Below, piece by piece: positions 1 to 9,680 of a DNA stretch of 64,000 nt. Position numbers and translations under genes: made by a program. The notes under the pieces were generated by a model. The model was given only the letters and a program-made list of their open reading frames with translations. It did no database searches and was not told where the DNA came from. The stretch is taken from positions 124,001-188,000 of the forward strand of contig OZ242051.1 of assembly GCA_965205255.1 (NCBI GenBank), in the 5' to 3' direction. How positions within the stretch are numbered: position 1 is the first letter of the stretch; every line of letters begins with the position of its first letter. The DNA comes from G965205255 sp965205255. Its GTDB lineage: Bacteria; Pseudomonadota; Gammaproteobacteria; Pseudomonadales; Endozoicomonadaceae.

Positions 1-1176
1 TAACGATGAGATAACGCTAATCATCGGAGTAAGCAATATGGCAATTCCAGCAAGATGAATGCTTGTGCTAGCCAACTGGATACCTTTTTCGTTACTGGTA
101 AATAAAGAAGAGACTTGATGTGTAAAGAAAAATAAAAAAAAGGCGACTATGATGCTTATAATTGTAGTAAGAACACCCTGCCATTTGGCAATATTCAGCA
201 ATCGTAATTTATCTTTTGCACCGTAAGAATATGATAATAAAGGTGAAGCACCATCAGTAATACCTACATTAAATGAGAAAGCAAGGCTCAAAAGGAAAAG
301 TAATACCGTATTAGCAGTGAGATAGTCAGTACTGAGATGGCTTGCCTCACGGTTAAGAACAAACTGCCCAACAGCAAATAAAGTCAGAATGCAAAATCCG
401 GAAGCTCCATATGAGAGAATTACTTTAAAATAATTTGTATTAATCTTTATCATCCGAAACGAAATCTTAAGCATACTTTTAGGCTGACATAAAAAGAAAT
501 AAAGGATAACTGCCTGTAAAATAAAGCTTATTGCACTGGCCAATGCCGCACCTGATAAACCCCAGTTCAAGTGCAACACCAGTAAAATATTCAATAAAAT
601 ACTGATGATGGTTTGTACTACCATAGCGCCAACTACAGGATAAACATTACCTTCTGCCCGCAAATACATAGCAGCAATATAGGCTAGATCTTCAAAAATC
701 ATACCTGGAAGCATTATTTTGAGATAATTGTAAGTATTTAACAGGGTGTTTTTATCTGCACCGAAAAATAAAATAACTGTTTTAAGTTTAATCATTAACA
801 AAAACACAGCCAAAATATTAATCCACAGAGTTAACCATACTGTGGTGGATGCCATTGTTCGTGCTTTATCTATATTTTTTTTACCTAAATAATGCCCGAT
901 TTTGATGCTTGAACCTAAACTCAGTGTGTAAGAGATCGCTAACATAATACACATAATAGGCCAGCTAATAGTTACAGAAGAAGAGGCATATATACTGACA
1001 TGCTTCAAAAAAAATGCACTAATAGCGCTGTTGAGTTCTGCGACAATAGCCGTAAAAAGTGTGGGGATAATCATAAAGATCAAACTTTTGAGTACAGGGG
1101 CATCTTTTAGTAAATAATGCTTCCTATCAAAAGCTGCCTTTTGATCTTTGTTGGAGTTTTTCAGTATGTTTTCCAT
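1..1176 (-). CDS. MATE family multidrug/toxin extrusion transporter (3' part missing at window edge)
   Basis: Minus-strand frame open for 392 codons from the ATG at 1176 to base 1, where the window cuts it; no stop is reached. The translation is strongly hydrophobic, with repeated membrane segments separated by short polar loops. An early loop contains GHYLGKKNIDKAR, which resembles the conserved loop after the second helix of MATE proteins, and a later ITDGASPLLSYSYGAK resembles the matching loop of the second half. MATE proteins are inner-membrane exporters driven by Na+ or H+, usually about 440-460 residues, so the C-terminal tenth or so is missing. It follows acnB on the same strand with a 284-base gap, so it is probably transcribed separately. 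Substrate is unknown. Confidence 0.8.
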   Translation of the reverse strand, partial: MENILKNSNKDQKAAFDRKHYLLKDAPVLKSLIFMIIPTLFTAIVAELNSAISAFFLKHVSIYASSSVTISWPIMCIMLAISYTLSLGSSIKIGHYLGKKNIDKARTMASTTVWLTLWINILAVFLLMIKLKTVILFFGADKNTLLNTYNYLKIMLPGMIFEDLAYIAAMYLRAEGNVYPVVGAMVVQTIISILLNILLVLHLNWGLSGAALASAISFILQAVILYFFLCQPKSMLKISFRMIKINTNYFKVILSYGASGFCILTLFAVGQFVLNREASHLSTDYLTANTVLLFLLSLAFSFNVGITDGASPLLSYSYGAKDKLRLLNIAKWQGVLTTIISIIVAFFLFFFTHQVSSLFTSNEKGIQLASTSIHLAGIAILLTPMISVISSL

Positions 1177-1328
1177 TGTATGTATTAATTTACGTCTTTA
1201 GTTCAAATGCAATAGTCCACAAACAGGAAGTTTTCAGATGGCTACAGATAACTATTTCTATCATGAAAAAAATCTTTTTTCACGAAAAAGTCAAAAAAAG
1301 ATGTCTATTGTTTTAAGTTTGATTAGAA

Positions 1329-1359
1329 GCCTTTTCCCATGCAATGCAGGGGAAAAGGC
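1329..1359. terminator. Strong hairpin downstream of acnB, possible terminator
   Basis: A perfect 10-base stem (GCCTTTTCCC at 1329-1338 with GGGAAAAGGC at 1350-1359) and an 11-base loop lie 100 bases past the acnB stop. No clear T-run follows on either strand, so intrinsic termination is uncertain. The rest of the 1177-1459 gap holds a 14-bp unit (GCTCATTGCCTTAT) repeated twice in tandem at 1424-1451, and nothing else I recognise. Confidence 0.35.
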
Positions 1360-1459
1360 ACCATAACACTACTGACTTTCGCCAATATTATTACTCTGCA
1401 AAAGCAGGCACTATATATAGGTTGCTCATTGCCTTATGCTCATTGCCTTATGCCAACTA

Positions 1460-4033
1460 TTAGGAGGCACGGGCTATTACTTTTTCGGCAGCTTTCTGAA
1501 AAGAAGGCATTTTATCAAAGTTAAGATAGCGATAAATTTCTGTGCTTAAACTATCGATTTGTCCTGCATATGCCATATACTCATCTTTGGTTGGAATACT
1601 GCCTAAAATAGCACCTACAGCAGCCAATTCTGCTGAACAGAGATAAACATTTGCACCATCACCTAAACGATTAGGGAAATTTCGAGTAGAGGTAGACAGC
1701 ACTGTCGCGCCAGGTTCCACGCGCGCTTGATTGCCCATACATAAAGAGCATCCTGGCATCTCGGTGCGCACACCACTTTTTCCATAAATGCTATAGTAGC
1801 CTTCTTCTCTTAGCTGTTGTTCATCCATTTTAGTGGGCGGTGCTATCCAAAAACGTGTTGCAAGCTCTTTTGTATTCTTTTCCAATAGTTTTCCAGCTGC
1901 ACGAAAGTGACCAATATTGGTCATACATGACCCCAAAAAGACCTCATCAATTTTGTCACCTGCTACATCAGAAAGTAGTCTAGCATCATCAGGATCATTC
2001 GGAGCGCAAAGAATTGGCTGATCGATTTCATTAAGATCAATGTCAATAACCGCTTTGTACTCAGCATCTTTATCTGCTTGCATCTGTTCTGGATTAACAA
2101 GCCATTCTTCCATTTTCCTTGCTCGGCGTTCAAGAGTGCGTTCATCACCATAGCCTTCGTTTATCATCCAGCGTAGCATGGTAATATTAGACTTCAGATA
2201 TTCTGAAACAGAGTTTTCAGAAAGTTTAATGGTACAACCAGCACAGGAACGCTCGGCAGAAGCATCAGAAAGCTCAAAGGCTTGCTCCACCGTTAAATTT
2301 TCTAACCCTTCAATCTCAAGAATTCGGCCCGAAAAAATATTTTTCTTGCCTTTCTTTTCAACGGTCAGCAATCCTTCTTTAATTGCATAGTAAGGAATGG
2401 CATGCACTAAATCCCGCAAGGTAATGCCTGATTTCATCTTTCCTTTAAAACGAACAAGTACGGATTCAGGCATATCGAGAGGCATAACACCAGCCGCTGC
2501 TGCAAAGGCGACTAAACCAGAGCCTGCTGGAAATGAAATACCCATGGGAAAGCGTGTGTGTGAGTCGCCACCTGTGCCCACTGTATCCGGCAGTAACATA
2601 CGGTTTAACCAACTATGAATAATGCCGTCACCAGGACGAAGTGAAACACCACCACGGTTCATAATAAAATCGGGCAATGTGTGTTGCGTATCTATATCAA
2701 CGGGTTTTGGGTACGCTGCTGTATGACAAAAAGACTGCATGACAAGATCTGCTGAAAATCCAAGACATGCAAGATCTTTTAATTCGTCTCGTGTCATGGG
2801 GCCTGTGGTATCCTGAGAACCGACGGTTGTCATTCGAGGCTCACAATACCGACCAGGGCGAATACCTTCTGTGCCACAAGCTTTCCCGACCATTTTTTGC
2901 GCCAGTGTATAACCTTTTCCGGTATCGGCCACTTTATGTGGCTGACGGAAAATAGTAGAGGCAGCTAAACCCAGTGCTTCACAAGCACGCTGAGTCAGGC
3001 CTCTGCCAATCATCAAAGGAATACGGCCACCTGCACGAACTTCATCAAGTATTACATCGCTTTTCAGTTCAAATGTTGAAAGCAACTCTCCGGTATTATG
3101 ATTCAATACCTTACCTTCATAAGGCATAATATCAATGACATCACCAGTATTCATGTTTTCAACGTCACACTCAAAAGGAAGGGCACCGGCATCTTCCATC
3201 GTATTGAAAAAAATCGGGGCAATTTTTCCGCCAATGCAAATACCACCACTACGCTTATTGGGAACGCCGGGGATATCCTCACCTGTCCACCAAAGTACTG
3301 AGTTTGTGGCAGACTTACGTGAAGAACCCGTGCCCATCACATCACCAACAATAGCGACAGGGTGACCTTTTTCTTTGAGTTTGGCAATTGTACCCAGTGG
3401 ATCTGTTACGCCTTCTCTTGGCATTTTGTACATAGCTAGCGCATGCAGAGGAATATCAGGGCGACTCCAAGCATCTGGAGCCGGAGAAAGATCGTCAGTG
3501 TTGGTTTCTCCTGGCACCTTAAAAACAGTAACGGTAAGTTTTTCAGGCACTGCGGGACGAGTAAGAAACCATTCACCACTGGCCCAGGATTTCATGATAT
3601 CTTGTGCATTTATATTGCCGGCTTTAGCACGCTCTTCAACATCATGAAAGGCTTCAAAAATCAGAAGCGTTTTTTTGAGTTGAGTGGCGGCAAGTACTGC
3701 ATAATTTTCATTATCAAGTAGCTGAACTAACGTCGAAATATTATAGCCCCCCTGCATCATACCCAACATTTGAATGGCTTTTTCTTTGCTGATCACAGGA
3801 GAGGAACACTCTTCTTTAATTATAGCGCTCAAAAAGCCTGCCTTTACGTAAGCGGCTTCATCTACACCCGGAGGAATACGATTTTCAAGCAACTGCAAAA
3901 GAAACGCTTCTTCACCGGCAGGTGGTTTTTTTAATAGTTCAACCAATTCAGTTGTTTGTTGAGGCCTTAGTGGTTTTGGCGGAATACCCTGTTTTTCTCG
4001 TTCAGTAACATGTTTTCGATAATCGTTTAACAT
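1460..4033 (-). CDS. acnB: Bifunctional aconitate hydratase 2 / 2-methylisocitrate dehydratase
   Basis: AcnB interconverts citrate and isocitrate via cis-aconitate in the cytosolic TCA cycle, and in many bacteria also dehydrates 2-methylcitrate. The product reads as AcnB from end to end: an N-terminal HEAT-like domain beginning MLNDYRKHVTEREKQG, then the swivel domain with GETNTDDLSPAPDAWSRPDI, then the catalytic domains with SQDTTGPMTRDELKDLACLG. The 4Fe-4S ligands are visible in GSCMTNIGHF and PGCSLCMGNQ. I chose the second of two adjacent ATGs (4033), giving 857 residues, close to the usual 865; AAGGA lies just upstream. The frame stays open to 4114 but that extension has no family similarity. 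It is divergent from miaE. The family is very conserved, so the call is secure. Confidence 0.97.
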   Translation of the reverse strand: MLNDYRKHVTEREKQGIPPKPLRPQQTTELVELLKKPPAGEEAFLLQLLENRIPPGVDEAAYVKAGFLSAIIKEECSSPVISKEKAIQMLGMMQGGYNISTLVQLLDNENYAVLAATQLKKTLLIFEAFHDVEERAKAGNINAQDIMKSWASGEWFLTRPAVPEKLTVTVFKVPGETNTDDLSPAPDAWSRPDIPLHALAMYKMPREGVTDPLGTIAKLKEKGHPVAIVGDVMGTGSSRKSATNSVLWWTGEDIPGVPNKRSGGICIGGKIAPIFFNTMEDAGALPFECDVENMNTGDVIDIMPYEGKVLNHNTGELLSTFELKSDVILDEVRAGGRIPLMIGRGLTQRACEALGLAASTIFRQPHKVADTGKGYTLAQKMVGKACGTEGIRPGRYCEPRMTTVGSQDTTGPMTRDELKDLACLGFSADLVMQSFCHTAAYPKPVDIDTQHTLPDFIMNRGGVSLRPGDGIIHSWLNRMLLPDTVGTGGDSHTRFPMGISFPAGSGLVAFAAAAGVMPLDMPESVLVRFKGKMKSGITLRDLVHAIPYYAIKEGLLTVEKKGKKNIFSGRILEIEGLENLTVEQAFELSDASAERSCAGCTIKLSENSVSEYLKSNITMLRWMINEGYGDERTLERRARKMEEWLVNPEQMQADKDAEYKAVIDIDLNEIDQPILCAPNDPDDARLLSDVAGDKIDEVFLGSCMTNIGHFRAAGKLLEKNTKELATRFWIAPPTKMDEQQLREEGYYSIYGKSGVRTEMPGCSLCMGNQARVEPGATVLSTSTRNFPNRLGDGANVYLCSAELAAVGAILGSIPTKDEYMAYAGQIDSLSTEIYRYLNFDKMPSFQKAAEKVIARAS

Positions 4034-4220
4034 CATCGGTTCCTTATTTTTTTGTAAAAGGGAGCAGGACCTCGTTGATAGTGATGCGGGACAATGAATT
4101 AACTCTATATTCATATGCAGTAAATGATAACAACACTGGCTCCCAAAAAGAGTTTAACTTTTAGGTGGCAAAATTATACACTATATATATTTGAAAGTTA
4201 AGCGAACCCGGATTGAATAT

Positions 4221-4868
4221 ATGACTACACTGGCAGAAGAATTTTTGTCTTATAACGATATTTTATTGTGTTCTACACCTGAAAAATGGCTGAAAAAAGC
4301 CGTTGATAATATTGATATTATCTTGACAGATCATGCAAATTGTGAAAAAAAAGCAGCTGCAACAGCAATGAACTTAATGTTTCGTTATGTGAACAATTCA
4401 CCACTCCAGTATAAAATGTCTCGTTTAGCAAGAGAAGAGCTACACCATTATGAGCAGGTAATGAGGCTAATGGAAAAACGCAACATTGTTTATCGTCCGT
4501 TATCAGCTTCTGGCTATGCTGAGAAACTTCGCAAGCCTATACGCACTTCTGAGCCATTTCGACTGATCGATTCCCTTATTGTAGGTGCAATAATAGAAGC
4601 TCGTTCCTGTGAACGTTTTTTTTCGTTTGCACCTTACATTGAAGAATCTGATGAAGCGCTTGCGCGCTATTATTATCGTTTATGTAAGTCAGAAGCAAGG
4701 CACTTTCAAGATTATTTAGCGTTAGCCACAAACGAGGGTAGTGAAGATGAAATCAGGGCCCGCATTGCTGTTTTTGCTGAAGCTGAGCGAGAGGCTGTCT
4801 GCATGAAAGATGAAAAATTTCGTTTTCATAGCGGGGTGCCAACCGAAGAACAATGCCTTGTAGCCTGA
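4221..4868 (+). CDS. miaE: tRNA 2-methylthio-N6-isopentenyladenosine-37 hydroxylase
   Basis: MiaE is a non-haem di-iron monooxygenase that hydroxylates the isopentenyl side chain of ms2i6A at position 37 of tRNAs reading U-starting codons. The ferritin-like ligand motifs are all visible in order: LTDHANCEKKAA, REELHHYEQV, EARSCERFF and SEARHFQDYLALA. The C-terminal signature DEKFRFHSGVP is also present. The protein is about 215 residues, shorter than the roughly 250-270 of enterobacterial MiaE and typical of the compact form. The frame extends upstream to a TTG at 4191, but the ATG at 4221 fits the family start better; neither has an obvious ribosome binding site. It is monocistronic, divergent from acnB and convergent with trpC. 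Confidence 0.94.
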   Translation: MTTLAEEFLSYNDILLCSTPEKWLKKAVDNIDIILTDHANCEKKAAATAMNLMFRYVNNSPLQYKMSRLAREELHHYEQVMRLMEKRNIVYRPLSASGYAEKLRKPIRTSEPFRLIDSLIVGAIIEARSCERFFSFAPYIEESDEALARYYYRLCKSEARHFQDYLALATNEGSEDEIRARIAVFAEAEREAVCMKDEKFRFHSGVPTEEQCLVA

Positions 4869-4980
4869 ATCAGGCGATTTTAGGCCAGTCGTGACATATA
4901 CAGAAATGGTTTGTCAGATGAAACCAGGCATGCATTTAAACTTATATTAAAATTTGCTTCTGATTTGTTATGTTTTTTGC

Positions 4981-5063
4981 TTTTTAATCTTGCTGTTAAA
5001 TGCGAAGGGACTAGCAACCTGCTGTTTCGATCAGGTTCAACGCATAATGGCAAGATTAGAAAA
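4981..5063. repeat. Imperfect long inverted repeat (copy C of dispersed element)
   Basis: Arms TTTTTAATCTTGCTGTTAAA (4981-5000) and, inverted, about 5044-5063 form a long imperfect hairpin in the gap between convergent miaE and trpC. The left arm and the following GAAGGGACT-GCAA stretch resemble the interior of the elements at 9269-9420 and 30894-31034, so this looks like a diverged or rearranged family member. It could also help terminate both converging transcripts. Confidence 0.5.
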
Positions 5064-5101
5064 CTAGTGTAATAACAGTATTTATACTGCAGATTTTAGT
5101 A

Positions 5102-5899
5102 TTATTTCCCAAAAAATTCTTTTATTTTGTCACCTGGATTTTTTACTCGCATGAAACTTTCGCCAATGAGAAATGTTTTAACGTTATGGTCAAACATTGC
5201 CTGGATATCTGATCTGGAAGATATACCACTTTCAGTAACTACTAAACGATTATCTGGTATTAATGGCAACAAATCCCAAGTGGTTTGCAGTGTGGTTTCA
5301 AATGTATGCAGATTACGATTATTTATACCAAGCAATGCATTCTTTAATGGCAGTGCAAGCAATAATTCTTCTTTGTTATGGACTTCTACCAATACATCTA
5401 AACCTATGTCAACTGATAAGTGATAAAGCGCTTCCAACTGATTTTTTTCGAGCGCAGCAACAATGAGCAATACACAATCGGCACCCAATACTCTGGACTC
5501 ATAAATCTGCCAGGGCGAGATAGTAAAATCTTTTCGCAATACAGGTAAACGACAGGCTTTTTTAGCCTTTTGCAAATAAGCGTCACAACCCTGAAAAAAA
5601 GATACATCCGTCAACACTGAAAGACACGTTGCACCACCTTTCTCATAACTTTTGGCTAGTTCGACAGGGTGAAAATCTGGTCTGATTACACCTCTGCTTG
5701 GCGATGCTTTTTTAATTTCTGCAATAACACCAGCCTCACCTTTTGCAAACTGATACTCTAGCGCCTTCTTAAAACCTCTGCATTCAGGGCTGTTTGGTAC
5801 TTGTTGTTTTAATGCTTCCAAAGAAAGTTTTTCAGACCTTTCTTTCACTTCTTCTGCTTTAACAGATAAAATTTTTTTTAAAATAGTGGACGTATTCAA
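5102..5899 (-). CDS. trpC: Indole-3-glycerol phosphate synthase
   Basis: TrpC converts 1-(o-carboxyphenylamino)-1-deoxyribulose 5-phosphate to indole-3-glycerol phosphate, the fourth step to tryptophan. The (beta/alpha)8 barrel motifs are clear: EIKKASPSRG, LRKDF, GINNRNL, TESGI and the phosphate-binding LIGESFM near the C-terminus. At 265 residues it is the monofunctional form; no TrpF (PRAI) domain is fused. The start is a TTG at 5899 with only a weak GAG upstream; there is no early in-frame ATG. It is the last gene of the trpE-G-D-C operon, 24 bases after trpD. trpF, trpB and trpA are not in the window and are presumably elsewhere. Confidence 0.95.
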   Translation of the reverse strand: MNTSTILKKILSVKAEEVKERSEKLSLEALKQQVPNSPECRGFKKALEYQFAKGEAGVIAEIKKASPSRGVIRPDFHPVELAKSYEKGGATCLSVLTDVSFFQGCDAYLQKAKKACRLPVLRKDFTISPWQIYESRVLGADCVLLIVAALEKNQLEALYHLSVDIGLDVLVEVHNKEELLLALPLKNALLGINNRNLHTFETTLQTTWDLLPLIPDNRLVVTESGISSRSDIQAMFDHNVKTFLIGESFMRVKNPGDKIKEFFGK

Positions 5900-5923
5900 C
5901 GTTATTTCTCAGTTAATTATTCA

Positions 5924-6967
5924 TCAGGCAAATGATTGTGAAAGTTTTGCCAGTGAAGTCAATAATGTGATGGCCTTACCGCTTCTAATCACTGAACGGG
6001 CAAGCTTGATACTTGCATCTAACGATACTTCTTTGCCTGATATATAGATAGCAACTCCTGCATTTAGCATAATCATATCAGCTGCTTTTTTAGCGCTTTT
6101 AGATAACACTCCTCCACCCAATGCTTCTTGTATTAATGCTAAAGACGCTTTGGGGCTATCGACCTGAAGACCATCTAATGACGAATAGTGTACACCAAAC
6201 AACTTAGGGTCTAACCAGCGCTCATTAAATTGCCCTGCTTTATATTCAACAATGAATGTTGACTTAACAGGACTTATTTCATCAAGACCTTCTTCTGAGT
6301 GCACAATCATGACATGTTTACTACCAGTATTAGCCAATACCTTTGCGATAATTTTACAGAGCGATTGATTGTACACGCCAGTAAGTTGTTTTTTTACTCC
6401 GGCAGGATTGATCAAAGGCCCAATCAGATTCATCAGAGTACGAAATCCTAAGTTTTTTCGAATTTCATTCACATTTTTCATCGCTGAATGATAATGTGGC
6501 GCAAACATAAATCCTATGCAAAGCTGATCAACACACAGTTTTACTTGGCTGGCATTCAGCCCGATATTTACACCTGCTTCTTTCAGTAGACTGGCACTGC
6601 CACTACTGCTGGAAAAACCATGGTTGCCATGTTTGGCTATTGGTATACCAGCACCGGCACAAACCAGTGCCGCAGCAGTAGAGACATTGAACAAGCTGGC
6701 ACCATCACCACCTGTTCCAACAATGTCTACGGCTGATTCATCTTCAATTTGCACGCCGGTAGCCAGCTCTTTCATGACTTTAACTACACCTGAAATTTCT
6801 TCCACCGTTTCACCTTTCATGTGCATAGCTGTAAAAAACGAGCCCAATTGCTCCGGCATACACTTACCAGCCATAATTTCTTGCATAACCGCAATAATCT
6901 CGGCTTCATTCAGATTATTTTTCTCAACCAACCGCGGCAATACCTGTTGCAATATGCTTTGTTTCAC
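5924..6967 (-). CDS. trpD: Anthranilate phosphoribosyltransferase
   Basis: TrpD transfers phosphoribose from PRPP to anthranilate. Visible motifs are GTGGDGASLFNVSTAAA (PRPP pyrophosphate loop), KHGNHGFSSSSGSAS and FMFAPHYHSAMK, all diagnostic of the family. At 347 residues it is a stand-alone TrpD, not the TrpG-TrpD fusion of enteric bacteria. The start is GTG at 6967 and overlaps the trpG stop (GTGA), implying translational coupling with the preceding amidotransferase gene. Confidence 0.96.
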   Translation of the reverse strand: MKQSILQQVLPRLVEKNNLNEAEIIAVMQEIMAGKCMPEQLGSFFTAMHMKGETVEEISGVVKVMKELATGVQIEDESAVDIVGTGGDGASLFNVSTAAALVCAGAGIPIAKHGNHGFSSSSGSASLLKEAGVNIGLNASQVKLCVDQLCIGFMFAPHYHSAMKNVNEIRKNLGFRTLMNLIGPLINPAGVKKQLTGVYNQSLCKIIAKVLANTGSKHVMIVHSEEGLDEISPVKSTFIVEYKAGQFNERWLDPKLFGVHYSSLDGLQVDSPKASLALIQEALGGGVLSKSAKKAADMIMLNAGVAIYISGKEVSLDASIKLARSVIRSGKAITLLTSLAKLSQSFA

Positions 6968-7563
6968 TTTTTAATCAAACCTCGGCTATTGTGTAGAAAA
7001 TTAGCAAATAACTTGTGACCCTGTTCTGTCATTACAGATTCTGGGTGAAACTGTACACCTTCAATGCTTAACGTTTTGTGACGAAGCCCCATTATCTCAT
7101 CCACCAACCCGTTTTTTTTCTGTGTCCATGCCGTGATTTCCAGACAATCCGGCAAGGTTTGTTTATCTACAATTAATGAATGATAGCGTGTTACTGTTAA
7201 CGGATTATTCAAATCTTGAAAAACCCCGCTATTGTTGTGATACACAGAAGAAAGCTTGCCATGATAAACTTTTCGCGCCCGAACCACCGAAGCACCAAAT
7301 ACCTGACCAATACCTTGGTGTCCAAGACACACTCCAAGAATAGGTACTTTCCCTCCAAAGATTTTTATCACTTCGGGTGAGATGCCCGACTCATTGGGGG
7401 TACATGGGCCGGGGGAAATAACAATATGGTCAGGCTTGAGCATGTTGATTTCAGCGGAAGTGATTTCATCGTTGCGAAATACCTTGACCTCTTCCCCTAA
7501 TTCGCCCAAATACTGAACAATGTTATAGGTGAAAGAGTCATAATTATCGATCATTATAATCAT
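6964..7563 (-). CDS. trpG: Anthranilate synthase component II, glutamine amidotransferase
   Basis: Class I glutamine amidotransferase that supplies ammonia to TrpE. The nucleophilic Cys is in GVCLGHQ and the His-Glu pair in VQFHPESV; SPGPCTPNESG is the oxyanion-loop region. The 199-residue length is that of single-domain TrpG/PabA. Sequence alone cannot separate TrpG from PabA, and one protein often serves both pathways, but the position between trpE and trpD favours TrpG. The ATG at 7563 has AAGG at good spacing; another ATG lies three codons on. It starts 13 bases after the trpE stop. Confidence 0.94.
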   Translation of the reverse strand: MIIMIDNYDSFTYNIVQYLGELGEEVKVFRNDEITSAEINMLKPDHIVISPGPCTPNESGISPEVIKIFGGKVPILGVCLGHQGIGQVFGASVVRARKVYHGKLSSVYHNNSGVFQDLNNPLTVTRYHSLIVDKQTLPDCLEITAWTQKKNGLVDEIMGLRHKTLSIEGVQFHPESVMTEQGHKLFANFLHNSRGLIKK

Positions 7564-7576
7564 ATGAAACGCCTTA

Positions 7577-9055
7577 TCAAAATCCCTTCTGAGCTATTTC
7601 AAGGGCGCTGAAAATAGCTTTACTTTTATTGATGGTTTCTTCCCACTCTGCTTCAGAAACTGAGTCATTAACAACACCTGCACCTACCTGATTATGCAAC
7701 ATTCCGTCCTTAATTACAGCCGTTCGCAAGGCAATAGCCATATCCATATTACCATTGAAACCTAAATAGCCAACAGCACCACCATAAACACCCCGCTTCA
7801 CAGGTTCAAGCTCATCTATGATCTCCATTGCCCGAACTTTTGGAGAGCCACTTAATGTACCCGCTGGTAAGGCTGAGGATAATACATCCATTGCGCTAAG
7901 TTCAGGTTTGATTTTACCTGTTACATTCGATGAAATATGCATAACATGAGAATAACGTTCAACTACCATCTGCTGTGTCACCTTTACACTGCCTGTTTCA
8001 CAGACTTTACCTACATCGTTTCGTCCTAAATCAATCAGCATAAGGTGTTCGGCAATCTCTTTAGGATCACTTAATAATTCTTTTTCCAACATCATATCTT
8101 CTTTTTCATCTTGTCCTCGCTTTCGAGTACCGGCGAGAGGGCGAAGTGTAACCTCTTTATTTTCAAGGCGAACTAATATCTCTGGTGACGAACCGACAAT
8201 GTAAAAGTCTTTAACATTTAAAAAGTACATATAAGGTGAAGGGTTTAGTGTACGCAAGGAACGATAAACATTAATTGGTTCGCCCTTAAAACTGGTACTT
8301 AACCGATGAGAAAGCACCACCTGCATCACATCTCCAGAACACGTGTAATCCTTAATTTTTTCAACCTTTTTTTCATAATTTATTTTGCCGATTGATGAAA
8401 TAGGTTTAACCGGTTCACTGCAAACTGCATGATTTAAATGATTTTCTAACTCAGCAGAAGATGTTTTACGTAATTTATCTAACCATTGATCAAATGTCGC
8501 TTCTGTCTGTTGAATAATATTTTTTACGCCAGGATCAACGAGGCTAACAAACTGAACCTTTTTTGAGAAATCATCAAAAATCACAAAATTTTCTGAAAGC
8601 ATCAATAAGATATCAGGTACATCAAGTGTATTTTCAGGCGTGGAGTGTCTGAGCTTTTTTTCCACAAAACGAACCGCATCATAACCAAAATAACCCACAA
8701 GCCCACCATTAAATCTTGCGTTATTTTCTTGGTTTGCCACTTTGTAACGTCGGTGAAAAGTTGCAATATACTTAAGAGGGCAGTCAACACTTTCCTCGCT
8801 AATTTGCTTCCCATCAACCTCATAAATCACACGATGACTGTAAACCTTTATTACGGTTTTACTACCTAGACCGATGATAGAGTAGCGTCCCCATTTCTCA
8901 CCACCTTCAACTGATTCAAACAAATAAGAGTAAGGCTCGTTAGCTAGCTTGAGGTAAGTCGACAAAGGGGTTTCAAAGTCTGCCATCACATTTCTGATAA
9001 GAGGCACGCGATTATAACCCTTCGATGCCAATAGTTTTAGCCTGTCTGGTGTCAT
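7577..9055 (-). CDS. trpE: Anthranilate synthase component I
   Basis: TrpE makes anthranilate from chorismate using ammonia from TrpG. Seen in order: an N-terminal regulatory region with SYLFESVEGGEKWGRYS, where LFES corresponds to the LLES tryptophan-feedback element, then SPEILVR, PLAGTRKRG, HLMLIDLGRNDVG and LPAGTLSGSPKVRAMEIIDE of the chorismate-binding fold. I set the start at the ATG at 9055, preceded by GGAG five bases upstream, giving 492 residues; the open frame extends 57 codons further without family similarity. First gene of trpE-G-D-C. The region upstream shows no Trp-rich leader peptide, so classical attenuation is not evident. Confidence 0.96.
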   Translation of the reverse strand: MTPDRLKLLASKGYNRVPLIRNVMADFETPLSTYLKLANEPYSYLFESVEGGEKWGRYSIIGLGSKTVIKVYSHRVIYEVDGKQISEESVDCPLKYIATFHRRYKVANQENNARFNGGLVGYFGYDAVRFVEKKLRHSTPENTLDVPDILLMLSENFVIFDDFSKKVQFVSLVDPGVKNIIQQTEATFDQWLDKLRKTSSAELENHLNHAVCSEPVKPISSIGKINYEKKVEKIKDYTCSGDVMQVVLSHRLSTSFKGEPINVYRSLRTLNPSPYMYFLNVKDFYIVGSSPEILVRLENKEVTLRPLAGTRKRGQDEKEDMMLEKELLSDPKEIAEHLMLIDLGRNDVGKVCETGSVKVTQQMVVERYSHVMHISSNVTGKIKPELSAMDVLSSALPAGTLSGSPKVRAMEIIDELEPVKRGVYGGAVGYLGFNGNMDMAIALRTAVIKDGMLHNQVGAGVVNDSVSEAEWEETINKSKAIFSALEIAQKGF

Positions 9056-9209
9056 AAAAACTCCGGCTGTGATTATTTTATATCTAATGTATTCTAACGG
9101 ATATATCTGAAAGCACCGATCAATTTTATTACTCAATATCAAAAAAAACTTAATAGAATAACTACCATCAAAAGAACGGGGGGATATTGTATTCTCTTCT
9201 TTAAAAACA

Positions 9210-9237
9210 GTAATATAATTTGCCACAACATTGTCAA
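9210..9237 (-). promoter_or_regulatory. Candidate trpE promoter
   Basis: On the minus strand TTGACA (9237-9232) is followed after 16 bases by TATTAC (9215-9210), about 155 bases before the trpE start. The -35 is perfect, the -10 weak. I found no run of Trp codons in the leader and did not identify a TrpR operator with confidence. Confidence 0.35.
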
Positions 9238-9268
9238 TATCAGAGGTTGATTACTCACCACTAATACC

Positions 9269-9420
9269 AAAACCTGTTTCTAACTTCTTACTTACGCTAC
9301 TTTTCTGATCTTGCCGTTACCTGTTGAAGGGACTTGCAATAGCTGGCTACTACTCGTCACTTCGCCTTTAACAGTAAACGATAAAAAACATGCTCATAAC
9401 AGTAGTTAGAAACAGTTTTC
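9269..9420. repeat. MITE-like dispersed element, copy A, with terminal inverted repeats
   Basis: About 152 bp bounded by AAAACCTGTTTCTAACT on the left and, inverted on the right, AAAACTGTTTCTAACTACTG. The interior (CTACTTTTCTGATCTTGCCG, TTGAAGGGACTTGCAATAGC, CATGCTCATAACAGTAGT) is closely matched at 30894-31034. It has no coding capacity, so it would be a non-autonomous element, and it sits in the gap between trpE and the phospholipase gene. The remainder of the 9056-9680 gap shows only AT-rich sequence. Confidence 0.7.
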
Positions 9421-9680
9421 AGCATGACTTTACTCAGGCTAAACATGTAATTTTTTTATAATAATTGAGTACAACCACTTAAAAAAGTAAATTTAATACT
9501 GCCTAGTTGACGATAAATTACTCCATTATCGCCACCAGAAAAGCCTATACTTTGCAGTCAAAGATTTTTCAATCAAAGACGTCTCAATCAGAGACATGGC
9601 CATTAAGAGATCAAATCCTCTGAAAAAAACATTCGCAAAATATTAGATCAAAATAAAAGCTTACGCTTGAGTATTTATAT

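Noticed and set aside
2397..2618. Plus-strand frames opposite acnB, trpE, nrdA and the O-antigen genes
   Set aside because: They are shadows of strongly conserved minus-strand genes and show no independent coding evidence.
4115..4220. TATAAT-like hexamers between acnB and miaE as promoters
   Set aside because: The stretch is so AT-rich that several -10-like hexamers occur by chance, and none has a -35 at suitable spacing.
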